The position numbers were made by a program, and so were the translations under genes. A DNA stretch of 64,000 nucleotides from Bradyrhizobium sp. CCBAU 53338 (GTDB taxonomy: Bacteria; Pseudomonadota; Alphaproteobacteria; Rhizobiales; Xanthobacteraceae): contig NZ_CP030048.1 in the NCBI RefSeq assembly GCF_015291665.1, forward strand, positions 682,001 to 746,000. The letters are read 5' to 3'. Of this stretch, positions 18,345 through 27,827 are shown piece by piece. The notes beneath the pieces are model-generated. The model was not told the DNA's origin. It was given only the letters and a program-made list of their open reading frames with translations, and searched no databases. How positions within the stretch are numbered: position 1 is the stretch's first letter; the number at the start of each line of letters is the position of its first letter.

Positions 18345-19151
18345 CTAGCCGAGAGGGCCCTTGGCGAGCCTGTTCACGTCGAAGTTATCGACCTCGGCCA
18401 GCAGTTCGCAAAAGGCGCGCGCGCCCTGGTCGATCAGTTGTTCGCCCTTCGCAGGCACAGCCAAAGTCGCGTTGCCGACGGCGCCGCTGGCATTGAGATC
18501 CTGCGCCTGCCAGGCGAACGGCGCGGGCCGCTGCGTCGACAGCCAATGATATTGTTTTTCCAACGCGACGCTGCTGGCGGGAAAATCCGCGATCGCATCG
18601 GCGCGCACCTGCTCGGGATAGCGCGCCAGCATGATCGAGGTCTCGACGGCGCCACCGTGAATGCCGTGGCGCACTTCTTCTGGCGGGAACAGCTTGTCCG
18701 CACCTGATAGCCGCGACCACGAGGTCGTCACCACGAACAGCTTGTGATGCGCGCGAAGATCCTGCGCCACCAGCATCATCGCCGCGCTGTTGCCGCCATG
18801 ACTGGTGATGATGACGAGCTTTCTCACGCCGCGCCGCGCGATGTCCTCGCCGATCCCGGTCCAGCGCTTCAGCGCGATCTCGGTCGGCAGCGTCTGCGTG
18901 CCCGGATAGTCGATATGCTCGGTGGAGATGCCGACGGGTTCGACGGGAAGGAACGTCACGGGGGCGGGCGCGGGCAGCACTTCCCGCACGCGTGCGAGAT
19001 AGGCCTCCGCGATCAGCACGTCGGTCGCGAGCGGCAGATGCGGCCCGTGCTGCTCGGTCGCCGCGAGCGGAAGCACCGCGATCCAGCGCGATGCGTCCGC
19101 CGGACCAGTGTCGGCCCAGTGGATCTCGGTCCAGTCGCGAGGAGGTGTCAT
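18345..19151 (-). CDS. Creatininase family hydrolase
   Basis: 268 aa from the ATG at 19149-19151. Metal-binding and catalytic motifs of the creatininase/ArfB family are present: ATEQHGPHLPLATD, ITSHGGNSAAM, and HGIHGGAVETSIML. The family opens cyclic amides (creatinine, formamidopyrimidines, mycofactocin precursor). The gene is divergent from an ABC importer operon across a 138-bp spacer with a long inverted repeat, so it probably acts on the imported compound. The substrate is not predictable. Confidence 0.85.
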   Translation of the reverse strand: MTPPRDWTEIHWADTGPADASRWIAVLPLAATEQHGPHLPLATDVLIAEAYLARVREVLPAPAPVTFLPVEPVGISTEHIDYPGTQTLPTEIALKRWTGIGEDIARRGVRKLVIITSHGGNSAAMMLVAQDLRAHHKLFVVTTSWSRLSGADKLFPPEEVRHGIHGGAVETSIMLARYPEQVRADAIADFPASSVALEKQYHWLSTQRPAPFAWQAQDLNASGAVGNATLAVPAKGEQLIDQGARAFCELLAEVDNFDVNRLAKGPLG

Positions 19152-19189
19152 CAAGGTTTCTTTGCCCGGATTTGTCACGTAGTTTGGGG

Positions 19190-19230
19190 TATCAGGGGAC
19201 GCGGGCCCGGCCGGTTCGCGTCCCCTGATA
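19190..19230. repeat. 14-bp perfect inverted repeat between divergent promoters
   Basis: TATCAGGGGACGCG (19190-19203) and its exact complement (19217-19230) around a 13-nt GC-rich spacer. It sits between the creatininase gene and the ABC operon. It has no T-run, so operator or cruciform/REP function is likelier than termination. Confidence 0.75.
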
Positions 19231-19289
19231 TGTTGCGGTTTTATCGCGTTGTTTTCACATCGGCTAGAAGCGATCGACGGAGTGCGTTC

Positions 19290-20312
19290 ATGAGCCCCTC
19301 TCATCTGCGGCGAGCGTTAACGGTGGGCTTGCTGGCCTCTGTGGTGTCGATCCTGCCGGCGCGCAGCGAGACGCTGGACAAGGTCACTTTCGGCACCAAT
19401 TGGGTCGCCGAGGCCGAGCATGGCGGGTTCTTCCAGGCGGTCGCCGACGGCACCTACAAGAAATACGGGCTCGACGTCAGCATCGTTCCGGGCGGACCGA
19501 ACGAAAACAACCGGATGCTGCTGATCGCCGGCAAGATCGACTTCTTCATGGCCGCGAACACGCTGATGTCGTTCGACGCCGTCGCCAACAACGTTCCGGT
19601 GGTGACGATCGCCGCGATGTTCCAGAAGGATCCGCAGGTGCTGTTGTCGCAGCCCGACGCAAAGGTGACCAAGCTGGAGGACCTCAAGCCGCTGACGCTG
19701 TTCGTCTCCAAGGAGGGCATGACCAGCTATTTCCAGTGGCTCAAGTCCGAATACGGCTTCAGCGAGAAGAAAGTCCGGCCCTACAATTTCAATCCGCAGC
19801 CCTTCATCGCCAATCCCAAGAGCGCCATGCAGGGCTACGTCACCTCCGAGCCCTTCGCCGTGGAGAAGGCCGCCGGATTCAAGCCAAACGTCATCCTGCT
19901 CGCCGATGCCGGCTTCAACACCTATTCGACGCTGATCGAGACCCGCCGCGACATCGTCGAGAAGAAGCCGGACCTGGTGCAACGCTTCGTCGATGCCTCC
20001 ATCGTCGGCTGGTACAATTACATCTACGGCGACAACTCCGCCGGCAATGCCATGATCAAGAAGCTCAATCCGGAGATGACCGACGATCTGCTCGCCTATT
20101 CCGTTGCCAAGATGAAGGAATACGGCATCGTCGATTCCGGCGACAGCCTGAAGGCCGGCATCGGCGCCATGAGCGACGAGCGCTACACCTCCTTCTTCAA
20201 CAAGATGGTGAAGGCCGGCGTCGTGAAAGGCGATCTCGACTTCCGCAAGTCCTACACGCTGCGCTTCGTCAACAAGGGTGTCGGCGTCGAACTGCGCCCC
20301 GCCAAGCCGTAG
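19290..20312 (+). CDS. ABC transporter substrate-binding protein (NMT1/THI5-like)
   Basis: 340 aa from the ATG at 19290 behind GGAG. Signal peptide to about residue 26 (ILPARSE), then an NMT1/THI5-like binding fold beginning VTFGTNWVAEAEHGGFFQA. The family binds pyrimidine precursors, aromatic sulfonates, nitriles or similar small organics. It is the first gene of a binding protein-ATPase-permease-dehydrogenase-inhibitor operon. Confidence 0.9.
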   Translation: MSPSHLRRALTVGLLASVVSILPARSETLDKVTFGTNWVAEAEHGGFFQAVADGTYKKYGLDVSIVPGGPNENNRMLLIAGKIDFFMAANTLMSFDAVANNVPVVTIAAMFQKDPQVLLSQPDAKVTKLEDLKPLTLFVSKEGMTSYFQWLKSEYGFSEKKVRPYNFNPQPFIANPKSAMQGYVTSEPFAVEKAAGFKPNVILLADAGFNTYSTLIETRRDIVEKKPDLVQRFVDASIVGWYNYIYGDNSAGNAMIKKLNPEMTDDLLAYSVAKMKEYGIVDSGDSLKAGIGAMSDERYTSFFNKMVKAGVVKGDLDFRKSYTLRFVNKGVGVELRPAKP

Positions 20313-20352
20313 CCAATGCCGAGATTGGAGCGAGGTGCATCGGCGTTGCTTA

Positions 20353-20373
20353 CCTCTCCCCGACGGGGAGAGG
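20353..20373. repeat. Extragenic palindrome, class A
   Basis: CCTCTCCCC-GAC-GGGGAGAGG, perfect 9-bp arms, in the 89-bp gap between the binding protein and ATPase genes. It is the same class as 6772-6790. In an operon such a hairpin can protect the upstream message and raise the binding protein over the ATPase. Confidence 0.65.
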
Positions 20374-20401
20374 TGACGTGCCCCGCAACGGTCAGCGATC
20401 G

Positions 20402-21217
20402 ATGGTAGAGAACAGAACTCCGCCCACGGTCGAGGCCAGCCTGACGGCGCTCGCCGTCAGCCTGCGCGGTGTGACGAAGGTCTATGACAACGGCGTCATG
20501 GCGCTCGGCCCGCTCGATCTCGCCGTGCGCAAAGGCGAATTCATCTCGCTGCTCGGGCCCTCCGGCTGCGGCAAGTCGACGGCGCTGAGGCTGATTGCGG
20601 GGCTCAGCGCCGCATCGTCAGGCACCGTGCGGGTGTCGCGCCACGAGGGCGAGGTACAAATTGGCCACGGCATCGGCTTCGTGTTCCAGGAGCCGACCCT
20701 GATGCCCTGGGCCAATGTGCGTGAAAACGTGCGCCTGCCGCTGAAGCTGGGTGGTATCCCGAAGGCCGAAGGGCGGGCGAGGGCCGATGCCGCGCTCGCC
20801 AGCGTCGGGCTTGCCGATTTCGCCGATGCCTTCCCGCGCGAACTCTCCGGCGGCATGAAGATGCGGGTGTCGCTGGCGCGTGCGCTCGTCACCGACCCCG
20901 ATATCCTCCTGATGGATGAGCCGTTCGCGGCGCTCGACGAGATCACGCGCTTTCGCCTCAACAACGATCTGCTGGCGCTGTGGCGCGGCCTTGGCAAGAC
21001 CGTCGTCTTCGTCACCCATTCGGTGTTCGAATCCGTCTATCTGTCGCAGCGCGTCGTGGTCATGACGGCGCGGCCCGGCCGCATCCAGGCCGACATCCGC
21101 ATCGAGACGGTGGAGCCGCGCGGAGAGGAGTTTCGCACCTCGGCGGCCTATTCCGATTATTGCCGGCGCCTCTCGGCCGCGCTGGCGCCGTCCTATCGGG
21201 GGCAGTCGACGCTATGA
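20402..21217 (+). CDS. ABC transporter ATP-binding protein
   Basis: 271 aa with Walker A GPSGCGKS, Q-loop FQEPTLMPW, signature LSGGMKMRVSLARAL and Walker B LLMDEPFAALDE; nitrate/sulfonate/taurine subfamily. It energises import with the adjoining permease, whose start overlaps the stop by 4 bp (ATGA at 21214-21217). No clear ribosome site precedes the ATG at 20402, so a slightly different start is possible. Confidence 0.92.
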   Translation: MVENRTPPTVEASLTALAVSLRGVTKVYDNGVMALGPLDLAVRKGEFISLLGPSGCGKSTALRLIAGLSAASSGTVRVSRHEGEVQIGHGIGFVFQEPTLMPWANVRENVRLPLKLGGIPKAEGRARADAALASVGLADFADAFPRELSGGMKMRVSLARALVTDPDILLMDEPFAALDEITRFRLNNDLLALWRGLGKTVVFVTHSVFESVYLSQRVVVMTARPGRIQADIRIETVEPRGEEFRTSAAYSDYCRRLSAALAPSYRGQSTL

Positions 21218-22032
21218 ACGCGCAAGCTGCCGCCACTGCAAAGGCGTCCACCGCGCAGCGCGCGCTGCGCGTCGTGCTGCCCGTCATCGTGTTCGCGGCC
21301 GGCCTTGCCGCCTGGGAGCTCGTGGTCCGTATCAGGGAGATACCGCCTTACGTGCTGCCGGCGCCATCAGTGATTTTCCTGACGCTGATCAAGGACTGGG
21401 CGGTGCTGTCGCAATCGCTCGCGACCACGCTGCTGACGACGCTCGAAGGTTTTGTCGCCGCCAGCATCGGCGGCATCGCGCTGGCGCTGTTGTTCAACCA
21501 GTCGAAATGGGTGGAATTTTCGCTATTCCCCTATGCCGTCGTGCTCCAGGTGACGCCCGTCATCGCGATCGCGCCGCTGCTCCTGATCTATCTGGAGCAG
21601 CAGGCCGCGGTCGTCGTCTGCGCCTTCATCGTCGCGTTTTTTCCGGTTTTGTCGAACACCACGCTCGGGCTGAATTCGGTCGACCGCAACCTCGCGGGCC
21701 TGTTCCAGCTCTATGGCGCATCAAAGCCGCAGACCCTGCGCTTCCTGAAGCTGCCAGCAGCGCTGCCCCATATTTTGGGCGGCCTGCGCATCGCCGGCGG
21801 CCTGTCGCTGATCGGCGCGGTCGTGGCCGAAATCGCCGCGGGGACGGCGGGGGCAGGCTCGGGCCTCGCCTACAGGATCGCCGAGTCGGGCTATCGATTG
21901 AACATACCCCGCATGTTCGCGGCGCTGCTTTTGTTGTCGCTGGCCGGGATTGTCATCTATGGGGTGCTGGCGCTAATTTCCCACCTCGTTTTACGGCGCT
22001 GGCATGAGAGCGCGCTTGGAAAGGAAAACTGA
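21214..22032 (+). CDS. ABC transporter permease
   Basis: 272 aa, six predicted TM segments, with the conserved EAA-type loop (LFQLYGASKPQTLRFLKLPA, near residue 165-185) that docks on the ATPase. Starts inside the ATPase stop codon and ends by overlapping the dehydrogenase start by 1 bp. Confidence 0.92.
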   Translation: MNAQAAATAKASTAQRALRVVLPVIVFAAGLAAWELVVRIREIPPYVLPAPSVIFLTLIKDWAVLSQSLATTLLTTLEGFVAASIGGIALALLFNQSKWVEFSLFPYAVVLQVTPVIAIAPLLLIYLEQQAAVVVCAFIVAFFPVLSNTTLGLNSVDRNLAGLFQLYGASKPQTLRFLKLPAALPHILGGLRIAGGLSLIGAVVAEIAAGTAGAGSGLAYRIAESGYRLNIPRMFAALLLLSLAGIVIYGVLALISHLVLRRWHESALGKEN

Positions 22033-23021
22033 TGTCTACCGGTTCGATTTCGTCCGACAAGATCGACCTTCTGATTTATGGACCGGTCCGGCCGATCCTC
22101 GAGAACGGGTTTTCCGATCATTTCGTCGTGCACAAGGCCGAGACGCGCGGCGATCTCGAGCGGCTGACGCCGGCGATCCGCGAGAAGATCCGCGGCGTCG
22201 CGGTGACCTATCACACCGTCCGCGCCGACAAGGATTCGCTGTCGCAATTGCCCAAGATCGAGATGGTGGCGAGCTTCGGCGTCGGCTACGACCATATCGA
22301 CGCCAAATACGCCGCCGAGCACAACATCATCGTCACCAACACGCCTGACGTGCTGACCGAGGAAGTAGCCGACGTCGCGATGGGCCTGTTGATCTCGACC
22401 GTGCGTGAATTCATCAAGGCGGACCGCTACGTCCGCTCCGGCCTCTGGCAGACCCAGAACTATCCGCTCAGCGTCGGCTCGCTGCGCGACCGCAAGGTCG
22501 GCATCGTCGGCATGGGTCGGATCGGCCAGGCCATCGCACGCCGGCTCGATGCCTCGCTGGTGCCTGTTGTCTATCACTCGCGCAATCCGTCCAAGGACGT
22601 CTCCTACAAGCACTATCCTGATCTGATCGAGATGGCGAAGGCGGTCGACACGCTGATGGTGATCGTGCCGGGCGGCGCTGCTACCGAAAAGATGATCAAT
22701 GCCGAGGTGCTCAAGGCGCTCGGTCCGCGCGGCGTGCTGGTCAACGTGGCGCGCGGCTCTGTCGTCGACGAGCCCGCGCTGGTCCAGGCGCTGAAATCAG
22801 GCACCATCCTCGCCGCCGGTCTCGACGTGTTCGCCGCCGAGCCCAACGTGCCTGATGAGCTCAAGACCATGCAGAACGTGGTGCTGCTGCCGCATATCGG
22901 CTCGGCCTCCGTCGTCACGCGCAACGCCATGGACCAGCTCGTGGTCGACAATCTCAAGTCCTGGTTCTCGGGCAAGGCGCCGCTGACGCCGGTTGCGGAA
23001 ACGCCGTTCAAGGGGCGCTGA
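22032..23021 (+). CDS. D-2-hydroxyacid dehydrogenase (glyoxylate/hydroxypyruvate reductase-like)
   Basis: 329 aa; NAD(P)-binding GMGRIG at residues 160-165, catalytic Arg in NVARGSVVDE, Glu in DVFAAEP, and His in PHIGSAS. It reversibly reduces a 2-oxoacid to the D-2-hydroxyacid. Start and stop each overlap the neighbouring genes by one base (TGATG), so it is part of the transporter operon. The imported compound or its product may therefore be a 2-oxo or 2-hydroxy acid (inference). Confidence 0.9.
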   Translation: MSTGSISSDKIDLLIYGPVRPILENGFSDHFVVHKAETRGDLERLTPAIREKIRGVAVTYHTVRADKDSLSQLPKIEMVASFGVGYDHIDAKYAAEHNIIVTNTPDVLTEEVADVAMGLLISTVREFIKADRYVRSGLWQTQNYPLSVGSLRDRKVGIVGMGRIGQAIARRLDASLVPVVYHSRNPSKDVSYKHYPDLIEMAKAVDTLMVIVPGGAATEKMINAEVLKALGPRGVLVNVARGSVVDEPALVQALKSGTILAAGLDVFAAEPNVPDELKTMQNVVLLPHIGSASVVTRNAMDQLVVDNLKSWFSGKAPLTPVAETPFKGR

Positions 23022-23713
23022 TGCAAGTTCTTCGGGTCGGTGCATTCGCCGTCGCGGCCCACTTGGCCGCGATCGGCATCGCGCATGCGCAGGATGCGAC
23101 GACCCTGAAGAAGGAGATGGTCGGGCAGTGGGAGCTCTCGACCACCGAACGCAGCAAGACCTGCGTCGTCACGATGAAAGGCGACGCGACGGCGCAGGGC
23201 TTCAAGCTCGAGCTCGAGCCGGCCTGCAAGACCGCGCTGCCCTTCACCAAGGATATCGTCGCCTGGAGCGTCAAGGGTCTGGATATCGTCCGCTTGCAGG
23301 ATGCGACCGGTGAGGCCGTGATCGATTTCACCGAGGTCGAGGCTGGCATTTTCGAAGGCCTGCGGCAGGGCGAAGGCGTCTACATTCTCCAGGATCTCGC
23401 GGCGGCCCGCTCCATGGCCAAGTCGATGGACCAGATGATCGGCGACTGGGCGATGGTCCGCGGCAACGGTCAGCCGGTCTGCGGATTGACGCTGACCAAC
23501 ACGGAAGCCGAGCAGGACAATTTCCAGGTCTTCCTGAAGCCGAAATGCGATGCGGCCATTGCCCAGTTCAACCCGACGCAATGGCGGCTCGAGCACGGCC
23601 AGATCGTGCTGATGTCGAAATCGGGCGAGGTCTGGCAGTTCGAGGCGGACGACAACGCGCAATGGCGGCGGGTTCCCGATACGGCGGATCCCCTGATCAT
23701 GCTGCGCCAGTAG
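23021..23713 (+). CDS. Periplasmic AprI/Inh-type metalloprotease inhibitor, two domains
   Basis: 230 aa; signal peptide to about residue 23 (GIAHAQ), then two Inh/Omp19-like beta-barrel repeats. Each begins with a W (GQWELSTTE, GDWAMVRGN), has a disulfide-type cysteine pair and ends in a G-x-V-W/Q segment. AprI proteins block secreted serralysin-type metalloproteases. A tandem version is less usual. It is the last gene of the ABC operon, overlapping the dehydrogenase by one base. Confidence 0.75.
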   Translation: MQVLRVGAFAVAAHLAAIGIAHAQDATTLKKEMVGQWELSTTERSKTCVVTMKGDATAQGFKLELEPACKTALPFTKDIVAWSVKGLDIVRLQDATGEAVIDFTEVEAGIFEGLRQGEGVYILQDLAAARSMAKSMDQMIGDWAMVRGNGQPVCGLTLTNTEAEQDNFQVFLKPKCDAAIAQFNPTQWRLEHGQIVLMSKSGEVWQFEADDNAQWRRVPDTADPLIMLRQ

Positions 23714-23838
23714 GCGCGTCTGCGTTGCTGCAATTTTTCTGCTGCTCATGTCGATCAGGCTTTGGCTGGATCGTCATCTGGATAGCGAGCTGATCGCGCG
23801 GCCGAACCGGCCGCGTCTCGCCTTATCAGGAGTTTTGC

Positions 23839-24246
23839 ATGCGGTTCATGTACATCGTCACCTCCAGCCAGCCGATGAAGGGCCCCAGCCCAGCGCTGAT
23901 GGAGGCCATGCAGAAGATTTCCGAGCGGGAAATCAAGGCCGGCCGGATGATCGACAATGGCGGCCTGATGCCGCTCGCGACCGGCGCACGGGTGCGGATC
24001 GTCGACGGCGAGCTGAGCGTCGTGGATGGTCCCTTCATCGAGGCCAAGGAAGTGGTCGGCGGCTATGCCATTTTCGAGCTGCGCGACAAGGCGGAAGCCC
24101 TGGCCATGGCCAAGGAGTTCATGCAGCTGCACCTCGACCACATGCCGGGCTGGGACGGCACCTGCGAGTTGCGGGCCTTTGCCACGCCGGGCGTCGATGA
24201 CGCCTGCGAGGTCGATGCGAAATCAGGCGTAGCCGCCCAAGCCTGA
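23839..24246 (+). CDS. YciI family (DGPF domain) protein
   Basis: 135 aa with the family hallmark DGPFIEAKEVVGGYAIFEL near residues 58-76 and the N-terminal MRFMYIV strand of the ferredoxin-like fold. A strong TCAGGAG lies before the ATG. Next to it is an ECF42-type sigma factor, a pairing known for this family, so it is probably the target or co-factor of that sigma factor. Confidence 0.88.
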   Translation: MRFMYIVTSSQPMKGPSPALMEAMQKISEREIKAGRMIDNGGLMPLATGARVRIVDGELSVVDGPFIEAKEVVGGYAIFELRDKAEALAMAKEFMQLHLDHMPGWDGTCELRAFATPGVDDACEVDAKSGVAAQA

Positions 24247-24277
24247 TGGTCGCCACCGGCAATCAGGGTCGGCGGCG

Positions 24278-25558
24278 ATGACGGCCGCCGACATCGATCA
24301 AGCCGTCCGTGCCACGATTCATGCAACCTGGCGCGTCGTGCAGCCGCGGCTGATTGCGACGTTGTCGCGGATGCTGCGCGACGTGCCTCTTGCTGAAGAG
24401 CTGACCCAGGACGCGCTGGTCGCTGCGCTCGAAGCGTGGCCCGGCATGGGCGTGCCCGACAATCCCGGCGCCTGGCTGATGACGACCGCGAAACGCCGTG
24501 CGCTCGATCATTTGCGCCGCGGCAAGATGCTTAGCGACAAGCACGACATGCTGGCGCGGGACATGTTGCAGGAGCAGGAGACGGTGCCCGATTTCGATGC
24601 CGCGCTCGACGACGACATCGGCGATGAATTGCTGCGGTTGGTCTTCACCGCCTGTCATCCGATCCTGTCGCGCGAAGCTCGTGTGGCGCTGGCGCTGCGC
24701 ATGATCTGCGGGCTCACCACCTCCGAGATCGCGCGCGCCTATCTCGTGCCTGAGACCACGATCTCCCAGCGCATTGTCCGCGCCAAGCGGACGCTGTCGA
24801 ATTCCGGTCTCGCTTACGAGACGCCTGTTGGCGAGGCCCTGTCGGAGCGCCTCGCCTCGGTGCTGGAAGTCGTCTACCTCATCTTCAACGAGGGCTATCT
24901 CGCAGCGCGTGGCGAGGAATGGCTGCGGCCGCAGCTTTGCGACGAGGCGCAGCGCATGGGCCGCGTGCTCGCAGGCCTCGCCCCTGACGAACCCGAGGTT
25001 CACGGCCTCGTCGCGCTGATGGATCTGAATGCCTCGCGGACGCACGCGCGCACCGACGCGAACGGCGATCCCATTCTGCTGATGGACCAGGATCGCACGC
25101 TCTGGGACTGGTTGCAGATCCGGCGCGGCCTGCGCTCGCTCGAACTTGCCGTCGAACTCGGTGGCGGAGCGGGGTTTTACGCGCTTCAGGCGGCGATCGC
25201 GGCATGTCACGCCAGAGCGGAGACCGCTGCAGCGACCAACTGGCCGCGTATCGCGCAGCTCTACGCCGAACTGTCGCGGCTGGTGCCCTCGCCGGTCATC
25301 GAGCTCAATCGCGCGGTCGCGGTCGGGATGGCCGAGGGACCGCAGGCTGGCCTCGACGTGCTGGACGCAGTCGCCGGCGCACCGGCGCTGGCGGCCTATC
25401 ATCATCTGCCGGCGGTTCGCGGTGACCTCCTGCAAAAGCTTGGGCAGCTTACGGAGGCGCGGCACGCGTTCGAGGCCGCCGCGCATCTTGCGACCAACGA
25501 GCGCGAACGCGCGCTGATGCGGCGCCGCGCCGCCGCACTCGACGCCCGGACGATCTAG
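24278..25558 (+). CDS. ECF sigma factor with C-terminal TPR-like domain (ECF42 type)
   Basis: 426 aa. Sigma region 2 (about residues 15-85; ELTQDALVAALEAWPG, WLMTTAKRRALDHLRR) and region 4 (about 120-180; RMICGLTTSEIARAYLVPETTISQR) are followed by a DUF6596/TPR-like helical extension to residue 426 that replaces a separate anti-sigma factor. 31 bp downstream of the YciI gene. Its stop overlaps the stop of the convergent gene. Confidence 0.9.
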   Translation: MTAADIDQAVRATIHATWRVVQPRLIATLSRMLRDVPLAEELTQDALVAALEAWPGMGVPDNPGAWLMTTAKRRALDHLRRGKMLSDKHDMLARDMLQEQETVPDFDAALDDDIGDELLRLVFTACHPILSREARVALALRMICGLTTSEIARAYLVPETTISQRIVRAKRTLSNSGLAYETPVGEALSERLASVLEVVYLIFNEGYLAARGEEWLRPQLCDEAQRMGRVLAGLAPDEPEVHGLVALMDLNASRTHARTDANGDPILLMDQDRTLWDWLQIRRGLRSLELAVELGGGAGFYALQAAIAACHARAETAAATNWPRIAQLYAELSRLVPSPVIELNRAVAVGMAEGPQAGLDVLDAVAGAPALAAYHHLPAVRGDLLQKLGQLTEARHAFEAAAHLATNERERALMRRRAAALDARTI

Positions 25559-27036
25559 GTCGTCGGCTTGGGCGGCGGCGCGGTGCCTTGCGCCCACTTC
25601 TCCATCTTGCCGAGCACGCCCCAGGCCGTGAGCGCCAGCGAGATCGGGAGCGCGAATTGGCTCAGGCCCGGCACCGCGGACGCGATCGTCCCCAGCAGTC
25701 CGGCAAGGCCTCCCGCATTGGGGCTTGTCGTCACCGCAGAGAGCAGCGCGGTGATGAGCGAGCCGGCGATGCCCAGCGCGGTCTTCTTGCCGTCGAGCAT
25801 CTTGCCGATGGTTTCGCCGAGCGCGCCGTTGACCTGACCGAGCACGGGCTTGTTGCCGAGCAAGGCGCCGAGCAGGTCGACCACCTGCTTGAGCTGATCG
25901 GTCGGAGCGGGGTTTGTCGCCGCCGGCGTTGCGGGGGCTGTCTTGGTGATCAAGGAGAGGAGCTGTCCAAGCACATTCACCGGCGTGTTGGCCGCCGGCG
26001 TCGTGCTCACAGGAATTGTCGCTCCCGGCTGCAAGGCCTGCGTGAGGCTTTGGAGTTGGGTCAGGATCTGAGAGAGCTGGGTGGTCTGGCCCGCAGGCAG
26101 CGTCCCGATCGGCGGGATCGCGATCGGCGTTGCACCTGTTGGAGCCGCTCCGGGTTGAAGAAGCTGTGCGAGGTTCTCCAGCCGGCCCAGGATCTGGGAC
26201 AGGTCGATATTCGCCGTCTGGACCGGTTGCACCCCGGCACGCGTGATGGCGGAGATGGTGGTCCCGTCGAGCAGGCCGGTATCCTCGAGGCCGTGCTGTT
26301 GCTGAAACTGCGAGACCGCTGCCTTGGTCTTCGGTCCGCTGATGCCGTCTTCGTCGAGCGGCGGATTGGCGCCGAGCCTGTTGAGGGTCTGCTGCATCAG
26401 CAGCACCGACGACGCCACGTCCTCGTCGGGCTCGGAACGGGGAACGATCGACGGGCTGTCGCCGATCGTGATGGAAGAATCCAGCAACATCATCGCGTGC
26501 AGGATCACCGCGGTGCCGAGCTGGGAATCGGTATGGGTCGGATCGAAGACGTGGTCCGCGACGAATTTTCCCGGCCTCGCCTCCGGCGGTCCGTAGAGGG
26601 TCGAACCGCCGTAGAGATAAGGCGAGTTGACGCCCTTGGCGTGATAGCCGAGGCCGTTGAAGCATTCGAGCCGGTACAGCGTGCGCGCGATGCACCAGTC
26701 CTGCGTGCCGACGAAGTGCTGGACCCTCAGCGCGTCCACGGCGCCGTCGACGAACGAGGCGAACGGGCCGCGCCCTTTCGGGACGAGACAGGTCACGCGA
26801 TGCAGCGACTCGCCGTTGCCGAGATAGGTGTCGAAATCGAAATTGGACTCTCGATAGTGGCAGAGCGCGACGAAATACCAGGGCACACCGGTCAGCCGTT
26901 CGACCTGCTGATAGGTCGCCTTGCCGTTGATGGCCTTGCGTGCCGTTGCGTTGGCCTCGGCAAGGCGTGCCGGCCGGATCTGGAGATTGTCCCAGTTCTT
27001 CTCATATCCACTCTTCAGGCTCTCGTATGACACCAT
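25555..27036 (-). CDS. Muramidase-like protein with peptidoglycan-binding domain
   Basis: 493 aa from the ATG at 27034-27036. Residues 1 to about 190 are lysozyme-like (GVPWYFVALCHYRESNFDF, with the candidate catalytic Glu in RESNF). A peptidoglycan-binding type 1 domain follows (about 210-275; LLMQQTLNRLGANPPLDEDG to LLDGTTISAI). Then comes a long Pro/Thr/Leu-rich low-complexity region and a hydrophobic Gly/Ala/Leu C-terminus (about 400-480) that may insert in membrane. No Sec signal. Endolysin-like or a cell-wall remodelling enzyme; activity unproven. Confidence 0.7.
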   Translation of the reverse strand: MVSYESLKSGYEKNWDNLQIRPARLAEANATARKAINGKATYQQVERLTGVPWYFVALCHYRESNFDFDTYLGNGESLHRVTCLVPKGRGPFASFVDGAVDALRVQHFVGTQDWCIARTLYRLECFNGLGYHAKGVNSPYLYGGSTLYGPPEARPGKFVADHVFDPTHTDSQLGTAVILHAMMLLDSSITIGDSPSIVPRSEPDEDVASSVLLMQQTLNRLGANPPLDEDGISGPKTKAAVSQFQQQHGLEDTGLLDGTTISAITRAGVQPVQTANIDLSQILGRLENLAQLLQPGAAPTGATPIAIPPIGTLPAGQTTQLSQILTQLQSLTQALQPGATIPVSTTPAANTPVNVLGQLLSLITKTAPATPAATNPAPTDQLKQVVDLLGALLGNKPVLGQVNGALGETIGKMLDGKKTALGIAGSLITALLSAVTTSPNAGGLAGLLGTIASAVPGLSQFALPISLALTAWGVLGKMEKWAQGTAPPPKPTT

Positions 27037-27307
27037 CTCCCGCTCCCGCGAATTGATAAAATTATCGGTTCGTTTGCAAATCAGGCGTGAGCCGCATGCC
27101 GTCTTTGGCGGGTACGGACTCTGGGCGTGGCTCGGCAAATGTGGCAGGCCATGGCCGAATTGCATGTGAAATGGCTTACAAGTGCAGCGCGAAAAGGTTG
27201 TGGTCAAAGGACGCAACGGGACGACGCCTGCGCGATCGCCGCATTGCGGGAACCGGCCAGGCGGCCGTCCGTTGGCTACAGACACGGTCCGGCTCGGGAA
27301 TGCTGCA

Positions 27308-27682
27308 ATGGCCAAGCGTGTCCTCGCGATCGGCATCGAACCCGGCAATGCGGATTACAGCGCGTTCCCGCAGCTCACGCCGGCGCTCGTGCGCAACTAC
27401 ATCGAAGCGCAGCTCCTGCGTCTGCGCGGCCTCGGCTACGAGGTCACGAGCTGCCTGATCGATCTCGACGCGGCAGCTGAAGCTGCGGTGACGGCGGCGC
27501 TGCTTGACGAGCGCTTCGATTGCATCGTCATCGGTGCGGGCCTGCGTGAGCCGAAGGAGCGGCTATTGCTGTTCGAGAAGGTGCTCAACCTCGTCCACCG
27601 CCTGGCGCCGCAGGCCGCGATCTGCTTCAACACGACGCCCGCGGACACTGCGGAAGCGGTGCAGCGCTGGGCCGAGCCGTAG
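27308..27682 (+). CDS. Conserved hypothetical protein (Rossmann-like)
   Basis: 124 aa, from ATG at 27308. Alternating beta/alpha pattern (RVLAIGIEPGNAD, DCIVIGAGLREPKERLLLFEK) without a recognised nucleotide motif; cytoplasmic. I do not recognise a named family. The motif GAGLREP followed by a helix may be an active-site loop. Single gene. Confidence 0.6.
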   Translation: MAKRVLAIGIEPGNADYSAFPQLTPALVRNYIEAQLLRLRGLGYEVTSCLIDLDAAAEAAVTAALLDERFDCIVIGAGLREPKERLLLFEKVLNLVHRLAPQAAICFNTTPADTAEAVQRWAEP

Positions 27683-27827
27683 CCGCCGGCAAGCTCTTCT
27701 TTTCAAGATGTGCCCATCATGTTGCCCCCTTTGGCGCAAGCGGGGAGGGCGCCGGATTCAGGAGAATGTTCTGGCCCGGGATCGTCCCAAACGCTATGAC
27801 TGACCCGATCAGATGGGAGGAATCGGA

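Noticed and set aside
24263..26695. 810-codon minus-strand frame across the ECF42 sigma factor
   Set aside because: It runs through two real genes in another frame and has no family features.
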